DNA of 64,000 nucleotides from Leifsonia sp. SCN 70-46 (GTDB taxonomy: Bacteria; Actinomycetota; Actinomycetes; Actinomycetales; Microbacteriaceae), in NCBI GenBank assembly GCA_001725325.1, contig MEFY01000002.1:248001-312000 (forward strand), written 5' to 3'. A model generated the notes under the pieces. That model was not told where the DNA came from and searched no databases. It saw only the letters and a program-made list of their open reading frames with translations. Position 1 is the first letter of the stretch. The number at the start of each line of letters is the position of its first letter. Below are positions 17,243 to 25,433 of this stretch, piece by piece. The position numbers were made by a program, and so were the translations under genes.

Positions 17243-18352
17243 GTGACGGAACGCCGCTGGTGGCACGTCGCGGTCGTCGGGATCGCGGCGCTGCTCACCG
17301 TGCTCGCCCTCGTGAACGGGGAGCCCGTGGCGGTGGGGGCGGCCGTCGTCATCCTCGTCGCGTGGTTCGCGGCCGGACAGTTCCCCGCCCGCGTGCCGCG
17401 CACGGTCTTCCTGGTCGTGCTCATCGTCGCGAGCGGCGTGGGCACCGCCTTCGACCCGAGCTTCGCGACCGTGCAGTGCGTGGCCTATCCGCTGCTGTGG
17501 ACGAGCACCGAGGGCCGGGCGCAGGGGATCGTCGGCAGCATCATCCTCTCGGCGAGCGTGGGGTTCGGCACGTGGTGGAGCACGGGCTCGGTCGTGCAGG
17601 CCCTCGCCGTGCAGGGCATCTCCCTCGCGCTGAGCATCGGCCTCGGGCTGTGGATCACGAGCATCGCCGACCAGAGCCACGAGCGGAAGCGCCTGCTCGA
17701 CGAGCTGCGCTCCGCCCAGGAGCGCCTGAGCGCGCTCGACCGGCAGACGGGCATCACGAGCGAGCGCGAGCGGCTCGCGCGCGAGATCCACGACACCATC
17801 GCGCAGGACCTCACGGGCATCGTCATGCTCTCCCAGCGCGCTCAGCGCGAGCTGGCCACGGGCGGGGGCGCCGCCGAGACGCTCGGGCTGCTCGAGGAGA
17901 GCGCGAGGACCGCCCTCGCCGAGACACGCGCGCTCGTGGCATCCAGCGCCCCCGTCGCGCTCGAGAGCGGCGGAATCGCCGACGCCCTGCACCGGCTCGC
18001 CGCGCGCTTCGAGCGGGAGACGGGGATGACCGTCGCCGTGCGCGCCGACGTGCCGGCCCTCGACCGCGACACCGAGGTCGTGCTGCTGCGCTGCGCCCAG
18101 GAGGCGCTCGCCAACGTGCGCAAGCACTCCGGGGCCTCGAACGTCGAGCTCGACGCGTTCGCGGGCGACGGCTCCGTGGGCCTGCGCGTGTCCGACGACG
18201 GCACGGGCTTCGACCCCGCGGCGGCCGCGGACGGCTTCGGCCTCTCGGGCATGCGCGAGCGCCTCGCCCTCGTGGGCGGCGCGCTCGAGGTCACGAGCTC
18301 GCCCGCCGGAACCCTCCTCACCGCGACACTGCCTCTGGGGGTTACGGCATGA
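17243..18352 (+). CDS. Sensor histidine kinase, HisKA_3 (NarL-partner) type
   Basis: A 369-residue kinase. Residues 1-140 hold four or five hydrophobic segments with almost no extracytoplasmic domain, suggesting intramembrane sensing. A coiled linker (HERKRLLDELRSAQERLSAL) leads to the HisKA_3 phosphoacceptor ERLAREIHDTIAQDL with His183. The ATPase domain carries the N-box AQEALANVRKHS, the G1 box DDGTGFDP and GFGLSGMRERL. It starts GTG at the permease stop and overlaps the response regulator as ATGA, so the pair is surely cognate. Confidence 0.92.
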   Translation: MTERRWWHVAVVGIAALLTVLALVNGEPVAVGAAVVILVAWFAAGQFPARVPRTVFLVVLIVASGVGTAFDPSFATVQCVAYPLLWTSTEGRAQGIVGSIILSASVGFGTWWSTGSVVQALAVQGISLALSIGLGLWITSIADQSHERKRLLDELRSAQERLSALDRQTGITSERERLAREIHDTIAQDLTGIVMLSQRAQRELATGGGAAETLGLLEESARTALAETRALVASSAPVALESGGIADALHRLAARFERETGMTVAVRADVPALDRDTEVVLLRCAQEALANVRKHSGASNVELDAFAGDGSVGLRVSDDGTGFDPAAAADGFGLSGMRERLALVGGALEVTSSPAGTLLTATLPLGVTA

Positions 18353-18963
18353 TCCGCGTGCTCGTCGCCGACGACCATCCCATCGTGAGGGGCGGCATCG
18401 TCGCCCTGCTCTCCGCCGCCGACGACATGACCGTGGTCGGCGAGGCGTCCGACGGGCTCGAGGCCGTGCGGCTCGCGGCTGAGCACACGCCCGACGTCGT
18501 GCTCATGGACCTGAGGATGCCCGGCATCGACGGCGACGAGGCCACGGCCCGCATCCTCGCCGCGACACCGTCGGCACGCATCGTGATCCTCACGACGTAC
18601 GAGTCGGATGCGAGCATCCTCACCGCCATCGAGGCGGGCGCGAGCGGCTACCTGCTCAAGGCCGCGCCGCAGGAGGAGATCCTCGCGGGCGTTCGCTCGG
18701 TGGCGCGCGGCGAGGTCGCGCTCGCGCCGTCGATCGCCGCGAAGCTCGTGCAGCGCGTCGCCCGGCCCGCGGTGACCCTCAGCCCGCGCGAGACCGAGGT
18801 GCTCTCCCTCGTCGCGCAGGGCTCGAGCAACCCCGAGATCGCGCGGCAGCTCTTCCTGAGCGAGGCGACCGTCAAGACGCACCTGCTGCACGTGTTCGAG
18901 AAGCTCGGCGTGGGCGACCGCACGCGCGCGGTGACGCGGGCGATGGAGCTGGGGCTGCTCTAG
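18349..18963 (+). CDS. NarL/LuxR-family response regulator
   Basis: A 204-residue regulator. The receiver has the acidic pocket ADDH (7-10), phosphoacceptor Asp54 in VLMDLRMPGIDG, and the Thr/Lys switch residues in LTTY and GYLLKAAP. A LuxR-type helix-turn-helix (LSPRETEVLSLVAQGSSNPEIARQLFLSEATVKTHLLHVFEKLG) occupies the C-terminus. It is the partner of the overlapping histidine kinase and probably controls the exporter operon. A long inverted repeat follows as terminator. Confidence 0.94.
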   Translation: MIRVLVADDHPIVRGGIVALLSAADDMTVVGEASDGLEAVRLAAEHTPDVVLMDLRMPGIDGDEATARILAATPSARIVILTTYESDASILTAIEAGASGYLLKAAPQEEILAGVRSVARGEVALAPSIAAKLVQRVARPAVTLSPRETEVLSLVAQGSSNPEIARQLFLSEATVKTHLLHVFEKLGVGDRTRAVTRAMELGLL

Positions 18964-19004
18964 CGCCGCCCTTTCCCCCAGCTGCCACTGTTCCCCGCCG
19001 GAGG

Positions 19005-19061
19005 CTTGCCCAACGCCATACATTCGGAAGGGGCCCGAACAAATGTAGGGCGTTGGGCAAG
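19005..19061. terminator. 57-nt inverted repeat, likely bidirectional terminator
   Basis: Perfect 13-nt arms (CTTGCCCAACGCC at 19005-19017, GGCGTTGGGCAAG at 19049-19061) continue inward as TACATT/AATGTA and CGG/CCG with a small bulge. It lies between the convergent response regulator and murB genes, where one hairpin can end both transcripts. It is longer and more AT-rich inside than the other terminators here, so a small repeat element is an alternative. Confidence 0.6.
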
Positions 19062-19111
19062 GCGCGCGACGGGGAGTGCCGCCGCCGCGGGCGAGCAGCG
19101 GCAGCCGCGCG

Positions 19112-20113
19112 TTAGAGCTCGACGCCTACCGCCACGGGCTCGGGCTGCAGGTCGACGCCGAAGCGCGCGAGCACCATGGCACGGATGTACCGCGCGAGCT
19201 CGCCGACCTGCTCTGCGGTGCCGCCGCCGCGGTTCGTGAACGCGAGGGTGTGCTTCGACGAGATCGCGATGCGCGAGCCGGGCAGGCTGAAGCCCTTGCC
19301 GATGCCCGCCTTCTCGATGAGCCACGCCGCGCTGAGCTTCACGACGACGTCGTCGACGAGCCACTGCGGGGTCTCGGGCGGCAGGCCGCGCGCGAAGTTC
19401 TCGCTCACGATGGGGTTGGTGAAGAACGATCCGCAGCTCACCGAATCCGGGTCGGCGGGGTCGAGCACCATGCCCTTCGAGGCGCGCAGCGCGAGCACGC
19501 CGTCCCGGATCGCGGCGACGGGCGCCGACTCCACGCCGAGGGCCGACGCGAGCTGGGAGTAGCGGATGACGCCCTCCGCGCGCTCCTCGAGGCGCAGCTC
19601 GACGGCGAGCACGACGCCCTGCCGCCCGGCCTTGATGTCGGACATGCGGTAGCCGAGCCCGAGCTCGGCGGCGGGGATGCGCTCCTGCTCGCCCGTCACG
19701 TAGTCGAGGAACTCGACGGCCACGAGCACGTCGGAGAGCTCCTGCCCGTACGCGCCGATGTTCTGGATGGGAGCCGCGCCGACCGATCCGGGGATGCCGC
19801 TGAGCGCCTCGATCCCCGACCAGCCCTGCGCCACCGCATGGGCGACGAGGCCGTCCCACGACTCCCCGGCCTCGACGCGCAGCAGCACGCCCTCGCCGTC
19901 GAGCCGCTCCACGCCCCGGGACGCGGCGAGGATGACCGTGCCCGGGAATCCCGCGTCGGAGACCACGACGTTGCTGCCGCCGCCCAGCACGAGCCACTCG
20001 CCCGAGCCCCACGCCTCGAGTGCGGCATCCCGCAGCTCCTCGCGCGTGGAGGCGGTCACGACGGAGTCCGCCGCACCGCCCACGCGCAGGGTCGTGAGCT
20101 CGGAGAGCATCAC
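19112..20113 (-). CDS. murB: UDP-N-acetylenolpyruvoylglucosamine reductase
   Basis: A 333-residue FAD enzyme that reduces UDP-GlcNAc-enolpyruvate to UDP-MurNAc, the second committed step of peptidoglycan synthesis. Family motifs are TTLRVGGAADSVV, the FAD-binding GGGSNVVVSD, SGIPGSVGAAPIQNIGAYG and the catalytic Ser region SCGSFFTNP, with a C-terminal GKGF and IAISSKHTLAFTNRGGGTA. Tandem GTG/ATG codons at 20113 and 20110 overlap the stop of the upstream MaoC gene, so it is translationally coupled to it. Confidence 0.96.
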   Translation of the reverse strand: MMLSELTTLRVGGAADSVVTASTREELRDAALEAWGSGEWLVLGGGSNVVVSDAGFPGTVILAASRGVERLDGEGVLLRVEAGESWDGLVAHAVAQGWSGIEALSGIPGSVGAAPIQNIGAYGQELSDVLVAVEFLDYVTGEQERIPAAELGLGYRMSDIKAGRQGVVLAVELRLEERAEGVIRYSQLASALGVESAPVAAIRDGVLALRASKGMVLDPADPDSVSCGSFFTNPIVSENFARGLPPETPQWLVDDVVVKLSAAWLIEKAGIGKGFSLPGSRIAISSKHTLAFTNRGGGTAEQVGELARYIRAMVLARFGVDLQPEPVAVGVEL

Positions 20114-20505
20114 GTGAGGCTGACCCTCACCTGGGCCTTGCCGAGCACCGTCTGGTCGGCGAACGTGACCGTGAGGTCGATGCGGGTCTCGTTCTCGTCG
20201 ACGGCGCCGACCTTCGCCACGACGGTGACCGTCGCGCCGGACTCGGGGTCGACGACCACGGGACGCGTGAAGCGCACCCCGTAGCCGAGCACCACGCCGC
20301 GGTTGTCGAGCCAGTCGACGACGGGCTGCACGGCGAGGCCCATCGTGAGCATGCCGTGGGCGAGGACGCCCGGCAGGCCGACGGAGGCCGCGACATCGTC
20401 GCGGTAGTGGATGGGGTTGAAGTCGCCGGAGGCCCCGGCGTAGCGCACGAGCGAGTCGCGCGTGAGCTCGAACGTGCGCTCGGCGACGATGTCTCCGACG
20501 TCCAT
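20110..20505 (-). CDS. MaoC-family dehydratase, HadB-like
   Basis: A 131-residue hot-dog-fold protein. The hydratase 2 motif is clear: RYAGASGDFNPIHYRDDVAASVGLPGVLAHGMLTMG, with the catalytic Asp and His. In mycobacteria HadB pairs with a HadA-type subunit to dehydrate 3-hydroxyacyl-ACP in fatty-acid or mycolate elongation. In organisms lacking mycolates the substrate is less certain, and an acyl-CoA/ACP dehydratase of fatty-acid synthesis is likely. It sits between the HadA-like gene (sharing one base) and murB. Confidence 0.85.
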   Translation of the reverse strand: MDVGDIVAERTFELTRDSLVRYAGASGDFNPIHYRDDVAASVGLPGVLAHGMLTMGLAVQPVVDWLDNRGVVLGYGVRFTRPVVVDPESGATVTVVAKVGAVDENETRIDLTVTFADQTVLGKAQVRVSLT

Positions 20506-20951
20506 CAGGCGTCCCCCCTCACGACGAGCGTCGACGTCGCGGTCACGACGTGCGAGCCGTTCGCGTCGACGATCGTCGACTCAGCGGTGACCATGTCGTT
20601 GCCGCCGAGCGACTTGATGCTCGTGACCGCGAGGGTCGCGACGAGCTCGTCGCCCGCGACGATCGGGCGCGTGTACGAGAACGACTGCTCGCCGTGCACG
20701 ACGCGCGAGAAGTCGATGCCCCCGTCAGGCTCGGCGAGGAGCTGGGCCAGGGTGGCCTCCTGCACGACCACCGGGAACGTGGGCGGCGCGACGACATCGT
20801 CGTACCCGGCGTCGCGCGCGGCGGCGTCGTCGAAGTTGAGCGGGCTCGTCGCGAAGACCGCGCGGGCGAACTCCCGCACCTTCTCCCGGCCCACGAGGTA
20901 GGGGGCGGTGGGGGCGAACTCCCGGCCCACGAGATCTGGATTCACTGGCAC
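20505..20951 (-). CDS. FAS1-like/MaoC N-terminal dehydratase, HadA-like
   Basis: A 148-residue hot-dog-fold protein that starts VNPDLVGREFAPTAPYLVGREKVREFARAV, characteristic of HadA/HadC-type subunits that bind the acyl chain but lack the full catalytic motif. It should form a heterodimer with the product of the next gene. A TAGGCT -10 box ends 6 nt before the GTG at 20951, so the mRNA is probably leaderless; GTG 20945 is an alternative. The hadA-hadB-murB order is a familiar actinobacterial neighbourhood. Confidence 0.85.
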   Translation of the reverse strand: MPVNPDLVGREFAPTAPYLVGREKVREFARAVFATSPLNFDDAAARDAGYDDVVAPPTFPVVVQEATLAQLLAEPDGGIDFSRVVHGEQSFSYTRPIVAGDELVATLAVTSIKSLGGNDMVTAESTIVDANGSHVVTATSTLVVRGDA

Positions 20952-21070
20952 GCAGCAAGCCTAACGAGTGCGCTTCCTGCGAGTTCGCCGCACCCCCCTC
21001 GACAACGTTCGGCGGGAGGCGTTTACTCATCGGTACCACAGCTTTCACTGACGAAAGTGAGGAGCACCAC

Positions 21071-21277
21071 ATGACCATCACCACCCCCCACACCCGCTCC
21101 ACGATCCAGTGGACGGCCGTGCAGTCCGGCCTCTGGGTCGGCAAGCTCGACGGCGAGTTCGCGGGCATGATCGAGGCCCGCCGGGGCACCGGGTTCGCGG
21201 CGACCACGCGGCTCGGCAAGGAGCTCGGTATGTTCCCCAGCATCGAGGCCGCGAAGGCGAGCTTCACCCCGAGATAG
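21071..21277 (+). CDS. Small hypothetical protein
   Basis: A 68-residue protein (begins MTITTPHTRSTIQWTAV) with no membrane segment and a strong GAGGAG site 6-11 nt upstream, so it is very likely expressed. The middle WVGKLDGEFAGMIEARRGTGF suggests a small beta-rich fold. I recognise no family. It stands alone in a 380-nt space between hadA and the next membrane protein. Confidence 0.65.
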   Translation: MTITTPHTRSTIQWTAVQSGLWVGKLDGEFAGMIEARRGTGFAATTRLGKELGMFPSIEAAKASFTPR

Positions 21278-21331
21278 CGGTCGCGATTCCGCCCTAGACT
21301 GGCGCTCTCATCCCGAAAGACCGGAGCACCA

Positions 21332-22030
21332 GTGTCCACAGCAGACGCGACCACCGACGCCCCGAAGGGCGGACTCACCTTCCTGCGCACCAACATGGAG
21401 GTGATCATCGCGATCCTCCTGGGCATCGTGTCGATCGCCACCGCGTACGTCTCGTTCCAGAGCTCGCTCTACGGCGGCGTGCAGGCGCAGAACTACACCA
21501 ACGGCACCAACCAGCGCACGTCGGCCGAGTCCCTCTACCTCGAGGCCAACCAGCAGTACGTCCAGGATGCCCAGCTCTGGCAGACCCTGAGCGAGCTGCG
21601 CCTCGACATCGCCAACCCCGACCCCGCCATCGCCGACGCCGCGCAGATCAAGTACGACACGATCTACTTCCAGTCGGTGTCCGAGGACTTCGACGGCGCC
21701 ATCCAGCGCGCCGACGCCGAGAACGAGGCCAACCCCGACTTCTACGTCGACCCGAGCAACGACGAGGACTACCAGAACGCCCTGTTCGGCACCTACGCCG
21801 ACGAGAAGGAGCAGGCCGACGCGAAGATCGCCGCGGGCGACCAGGCCAACGCGTTCGGCGACCGGCTCACGCTCGCCACGGTCATCATGGCGGTCTCCCT
21901 GTTCCTCCTCGGCATCGCGGCAGTCGTGTCCGCGTTCCGGGTGAAGGTCATCATGGGCGGCATCGGCGTCGTGATCTTCGTCGCCGCGGTCGTCATCGCC
22001 GCGGCGGTCCCGGCGCTGCCGCTCTTCTAG
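21332..22030 (+). CDS. Hypothetical membrane protein with internal helical domain
   Basis: A 232-residue protein. A hydrophobic helix (VIIAILLGIVSIATAYVSF, about 24-42) is followed by about 130 polar residues with many Gln, Asp, Ala and Tyr, predicted helical, and then two more membrane helices (LATVIMAVSLFLLGIAAVVSAF and IMGGIGVVIFVAAVVIAAAV). The layout resembles DUF4337-like proteins, with the polar domain outside or inside the membrane. No catalytic motif is visible. The GTG start has a CGGAGC site, a TAGACT -10 box lies at 21294-21299, and a hairpin follows the gene. Confidence 0.7.
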   Translation: MSTADATTDAPKGGLTFLRTNMEVIIAILLGIVSIATAYVSFQSSLYGGVQAQNYTNGTNQRTSAESLYLEANQQYVQDAQLWQTLSELRLDIANPDPAIADAAQIKYDTIYFQSVSEDFDGAIQRADAENEANPDFYVDPSNDEDYQNALFGTYADEKEQADAKIAAGDQANAFGDRLTLATVIMAVSLFLLGIAAVVSAFRVKVIMGGIGVVIFVAAVVIAAAVPALPLF

Positions 22031-22039
22031 CGGCCCCAG

Positions 22040-22076
22040 GCGTCGCGCTCGTCCTCACGCGGGGCGAGCGCGACGC
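22040..22076 (+). terminator. Hairpin terminator after the membrane protein gene
   Basis: A perfect 12-bp stem (GCGTCGCGCTCG with CGAGCGCGACGC) with a 13-nt loop starts 10 nt after the stop codon. It separates this gene from the TetR gene. Confidence 0.7.
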
Positions 22077-22085
22077 CGCTGCCAT

Positions 22086-22101
22086 CTGACCGCGTGGTCA
22101 C
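22086..22101. promoter_or_regulatory. Candidate TetR operator, site 1
   Basis: CTGACCGCGTGGTCAC contains the near-palindrome GACC-GCGT-GGTC. It lies just upstream of the -10 box (TAGGGT, 22112-22117) of the tandem TetR gene. Almost the same 16-mer recurs 3' of that gene in front of the alcohol dehydrogenase. Confidence 0.6.
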
Positions 22102-22123
22102 ATAGTCCTGCTAGGGTCACGAC

Positions 22124-23344
22124 GTGAGCACCGCAGCGGACGGACGGCGTCGTCGCACGGTCGCCTCCCGCACGGCCATCCTCGAGGCGGCTGAGCGCCT
22201 GTTCGGCGAGAGCGGGTTCACGTCGACCTCCCTGCGCGGCATCGCCGCCGCCATCGGGATGAGCCACGCGGGCGTGATGCGCCACTTCGCCTCGAAAGGC
22301 GATCTGCTGCTCGCCGTGCTGCAGAAGCTCGAGCCCGGCAGCGACGTGTTCGCGCTCATGGCCGCGCCCGCCCTGCCGCGTGACGAGCTGCTCCGCCTGC
22401 TGCTCGAGCACACGGCGAACCAGAAGGCGGCCCTCAACCTGCGCATGGTGCTGCTCGGCGAGGCCACCGATGCGACGCACCCCGCGCACGGGTTCGTCCG
22501 AGATCGGCTGGAGCTCGTCGAGTTCGAGCTCGGCCTCACGATGGGCACCGACGGAGTAGACCTCCTCGCCGTGTGGAACGGGCTGCAGCTCATCCATCGC
22601 TACGTGCCGTCGATCGACCCTGTCACCATCGGCATGCGACATGCGGACGCGGCGGCGCCCCCCGCCGGAGCGCCGGCCGCGACCATCATCGCACCGCTCA
22701 AGCACGGGGCCGCGGCGACCCCCGTCACGCGACGTGCGCAGATAGTGGCGGCCGCGACGAGAGCCTTCTCACGTGCCGGCTACCGGTCCACGAGCCTGCG
22801 CGACATCGCGTCGGAGCTCGGCCTCTCGCACACCGCCCTGCTGTACCACTTCCCCAGCAAGGAGAGCCTGCTCGAGGCCGTGCTCGACGAGCGGGACCGC
22901 GACGAGAGCCTCCCCTGGTCGATCGGTGACGGACCGCTCGACTACCTCAACGGGATGTACCTCCAGGCCCTGCACAACGTCACGGAACCGGGCCTCTCGC
23001 GCCTCTACTCGACGCTCGCGAGCGAGGCGACCGACACGCGCCACCCCGCCCACGACTACTTCGCCCAGCGGTACCTCCGCTTCCACGCCGCACTCGCCCG
23101 GGTCCTGGTCGTGCTGGGCGAGCAGGGGCTCGCCCGAGACGACCTGGATGCCGAGGGCGAGGCATGGGCCCTGATCGCCCTGTGGGACGGGCTGGCCCTC
23201 CGCGGGTTCTACAGCGCCGACGGACGAGGCCTGCCCGAGAGGGTGCGCAGCCGCATCAACTCCTTGCTGCGCGTGCACATAAGCAGCACCGATATAACGG
23301 TTGACCAAGATCGGGCCAGACGGCCTGACCGCGTGGTAACTTAA
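22124..23344 (+). CDS. Double-domain TetR-family regulator
   Basis: A 406-residue protein made of two complete TetR units in tandem. The first has an N-terminal helix-turn-helix at about 15-57 (FTSTSLRGIAAAIGMSHAGVMRHF). The second starts near residue 201, with its own helix-turn-helix at about 219-246 (STSLRDIASELGLSHTALLYHF) and a full ligand domain after it. TetR proteins normally have about 200 residues and act as dimers, so this is a covalent pseudo-dimer or a two-site binder. TAGGGT ends 6 nt before the GTG, so it is probably leaderless. Matching 16-nt operator candidates flank the gene, one ahead of it and one at its 3' end before the alcohol dehydrogenase, suggesting control of both. 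Confidence 0.88.
   Translation: MSTAADGRRRRTVASRTAILEAAERLFGESGFTSTSLRGIAAAIGMSHAGVMRHFASKGDLLLAVLQKLEPGSDVFALMAAPALPRDELLRLLLEHTANQKAALNLRMVLLGEATDATHPAHGFVRDRLELVEFELGLTMGTDGVDLLAVWNGLQLIHRYVPSIDPVTIGMRHADAAAPPAGAPAATIIAPLKHGAAATPVTRRAQIVAAATRAFSRAGYRSTSLRDIASELGLSHTALLYHFPSKESLLEAVLDERDRDESLPWSIGDGPLDYLNGMYLQALHNVTEPGLSRLYSTLASEATDTRHPAHDYFAQRYLRFHAALARVLVVLGEQGLARDDLDAEGEAWALIALWDGLALRGFYSADGRGLPERVRSRINSLLRVHISSTDITVDQDRARRPDRVVT
23325..23340. promoter_or_regulatory. Candidate TetR operator, site 2
   Basis: CTGACCGCGTGGTAAC matches site 1 at 15 of 16 positions. It overlaps the last codons of the TetR gene and lies 70 nt before the alcohol dehydrogenase start, so it could repress or activate that gene. 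Confidence 0.55.
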
Positions 23345-23410
23345 GGCGTCGGTCGTCGGCCTGGTCACGGATCCCCGGTCGCCGGCCGACACTCCTTTAA
23401 GCTGGGGGCA

Positions 23411-24454
23411 ATGCTTACCGTCAAGGCCTACGCCGCCCCCTCAGCCACCGAGCCCCTCGTCCCCACCACCATCGAGCGCCGCGACGTCGGCGCCAAGGAT
23501 GTGCTGATCGAGATCCGCTACGCCGGCATCTGCCATTCCGACATCCACACCGTGCGCGGAGAGTGGGGCGACATCGCCTACCCGCAGGTCGTCGGCCACG
23601 AGATCGTGGGCGTCGTCACCGAGGTCGGCTCCGAGGTCACGGGCCACAAGGTCGGCGACCGCGTCGGCGTGGGCTGCATGGTCAACTCGTGCCGCGTGTG
23701 CGAGAACTGCCTCGCCGGCGAGGAGAACTACTGCCTCGAGGGCAACACGGGCACCTACACCGCCGTCGACCGCGACGGCACGATCACGCAGGGCGGCTAC
23801 TCGACCCACATCGTCGTCGACGAGGACTTCGTGCTGCGCGTCCCCGAGTCGATCCCCTACGAGGCTGCCGCGCCCCTCCTGTGCGCCGGCATCACGACCT
23901 ACTCCCCGCTCGCGCACTGGAAGGCCGGCCCCGGCAAGCGCGTCGCCGTCGTGGGCATGGGCGGCCTCGGCCACATGGCCGTCAAGTTCGCGCACGCCAT
24001 GGGTGCCGAGGTGACCGTGCTCTCGCAGTCCCTCAGCAAGAAGGACGACGGGCTGCGCCTCGGCGCCGACCACTACTACGCGACGAGCGACCCGTCGACC
24101 TTCGCGGAGCTCAAGAACGAGTTCGACATCATCATCAACACGGTGAGCGCCGAGCTCGACATCAACGCCTACCTGCGCCTGCTGCGCCTCAACGGCACGC
24201 TCGTCAACGTGGGCGCCCCGCCCGAAGCCCTCGGTATCAAGGTGTTCACCCTCTTCGGCAACCGCCGCACCTTCGCGGGCTCGAGCATCGGCGGCATCCG
24301 CGAGACGCAGGAGATGCTCGACTTCTGTGCGGAGCACGGCATCGCCGCCGAGGTCGAGGTCATCGACGCCGACTACATCAACGAGGCCTACGAGCGCGTG
24401 CTGACCTCCGACGTGCGGTACCGCTTCGTCATCGACATTGTCAGTATGAGGTAG
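23411..24454 (+). CDS. Zinc-dependent alcohol dehydrogenase, YahK/CAD type
   Basis: A 347-residue medium-chain dehydrogenase/reductase that interconverts aldehydes and alcohols with NAD(P)(H). Catalytic zinc ligands are Cys41 (GICHSD) and His63-Glu64 (GHE); the structural zinc Cys are 94, 97, 100 and 108. The nucleotide-binding GMGGLGHMA motif and late [16 protein letters not shown] are typical of the YahK/cinnamyl-alcohol dehydrogenase group. The substrate is unknown; broad aldehyde detoxification is common. TAAGCT ends 7 nt before the ATG, although a GGGGG stretch could also serve as ribosome site. A TetR operator candidate lies just upstream. Confidence 0.92.
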   Translation: MLTVKAYAAPSATEPLVPTTIERRDVGAKDVLIEIRYAGICHSDIHTVRGEWGDIAYPQVVGHEIVGVVTEVGSEVTGHKVGDRVGVGCMVNSCRVCENCLAGEENYCLEGNTGTYTAVDRDGTITQGGYSTHIVVDEDFVLRVPESIPYEAAAPLLCAGITTYSPLAHWKAGPGKRVAVVGMGGLGHMAVKFAHAMGAEVTVLSQSLSKKDDGLRLGADHYYATSDPSTFAELKNEFDIIINTVSAELDINAYLRLLRLNGTLVNVGAPPEALGIKVFTLFGNRRTFAGSSIGGIRETQEMLDFCAEHGIAAEVEVIDADYINEAYERVLTSDVRYRFVIDIVSMR

Positions 24455-24458
24455 CAGC

Positions 24459-25433
24459 ATGGGGGTCATGGACCTCCTCGACTGGATGCTCGACACCGAT
24501 CCGGCCCTGCGCTGGCAGGTGCAGCGCGACCTCGCCCACGAGCCCGAGGCCGTGTGGCAGGCGACTCGCGCGCGCGTGCCCCTCGAGGGGTTCGGTCGCG
24601 CCCTGCTCGACAGGCAGGATGCCGACGGCCAATGGGCGGGCGGCGCGTTCTTCCCGGCCGGCTTCTTCGACCTCACCGACGAGCAGCGCGGGCCGGGCCA
24701 GCCGTGGACGGCCACGACGTGGGCCCTCAACGACCTTCGCCTGTGGGGCGTCGACGCCTCCGCGATGGGTGACACCGCGGCGAAGGTCGGCGCGAACAGC
24801 ACGTGGGAGTACAACGACGGCCCCTTCTGGGAGGGCGAGGTCGACGTGTGCATCAACTCGTGGACGCTCTCGAGCGGCGCGTGGCTGAGCGCCGACGTGT
24901 CGACGATGGTCCGCTGGTTCGCCGAGCACCAGATGGACGACGGCGGCTGGAACTGCGAGTGGGAGGAGGGGTCGGTTCGGGGCTCGTTCCACTCGACGCT
25001 CAACGCGCTGCGGGCCATCCTCTACTACGAGCAGATCACGGGCGACACGTCGCTGCGCGAGGCGCGCCACCGCGGCGAGGAGTACCTGCTCGCACGGCGC
25101 CTGCTCTACCGCCTCTCGACGGGCGAGCTCGTGGGCGACTTCGTCACGCGGTTCACCTACCCGTTCCGCTCCTACTACAAGGCGCTCACGGCCGTCGACT
25201 ACTTCCGTGAGGCGTCGCTGCACGACGGCGTCGAGCCCGACGCGCGCATCGCCGACGCCGTCGACGTCGTGCGCCGCAACCGCCAGCCCGACGGCACGTG
25301 GCTGCAGCAGCCGCGGCATCCCGGCGCCCAGTGGTTCGAGTACGACGTGCCCGAGGGCGAGCCGTCGCCCTGGCTCACGTTCTACGGAACCCGCGCGCTC
25401 GCGTGGTGGGACGCTAGCACTCCACGACGTTGA
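24459..25433 (+). CDS. Alpha/alpha-toroid protein, squalene-cyclase-like
   Basis: A 324-residue protein with QW-like repeat segments: DRQDADGQWAGG, HQMDDGGWNCEW and RNRQPDGTWLQQ. These are the hallmark of the alpha/alpha-toroid of terpene cyclases and prenyltransferases. It is half the length of squalene-hopene cyclases (about 630 residues), so it forms a single toroid at most. The DxDD-type protonation motif of class II cyclases is not seen. It begins 4 nt after the dehydrogenase stop codon, so they may share a transcript. Its role may be non-enzymatic or act on a polyprenyl or glycan substrate; I cannot decide. The 3' end overlaps sdaA by 20 bp. Confidence 0.65.
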   Translation: MGVMDLLDWMLDTDPALRWQVQRDLAHEPEAVWQATRARVPLEGFGRALLDRQDADGQWAGGAFFPAGFFDLTDEQRGPGQPWTATTWALNDLRLWGVDASAMGDTAAKVGANSTWEYNDGPFWEGEVDVCINSWTLSSGAWLSADVSTMVRWFAEHQMDDGGWNCEWEEGSVRGSFHSTLNALRAILYYEQITGDTSLREARHRGEEYLLARRLLYRLSTGELVGDFVTRFTYPFRSYYKALTAVDYFREASLHDGVEPDARIADAVDVVRRNRQPDGTWLQQPRHPGAQWFEYDVPEGEPSPWLTFYGTRALAWWDASTPRR

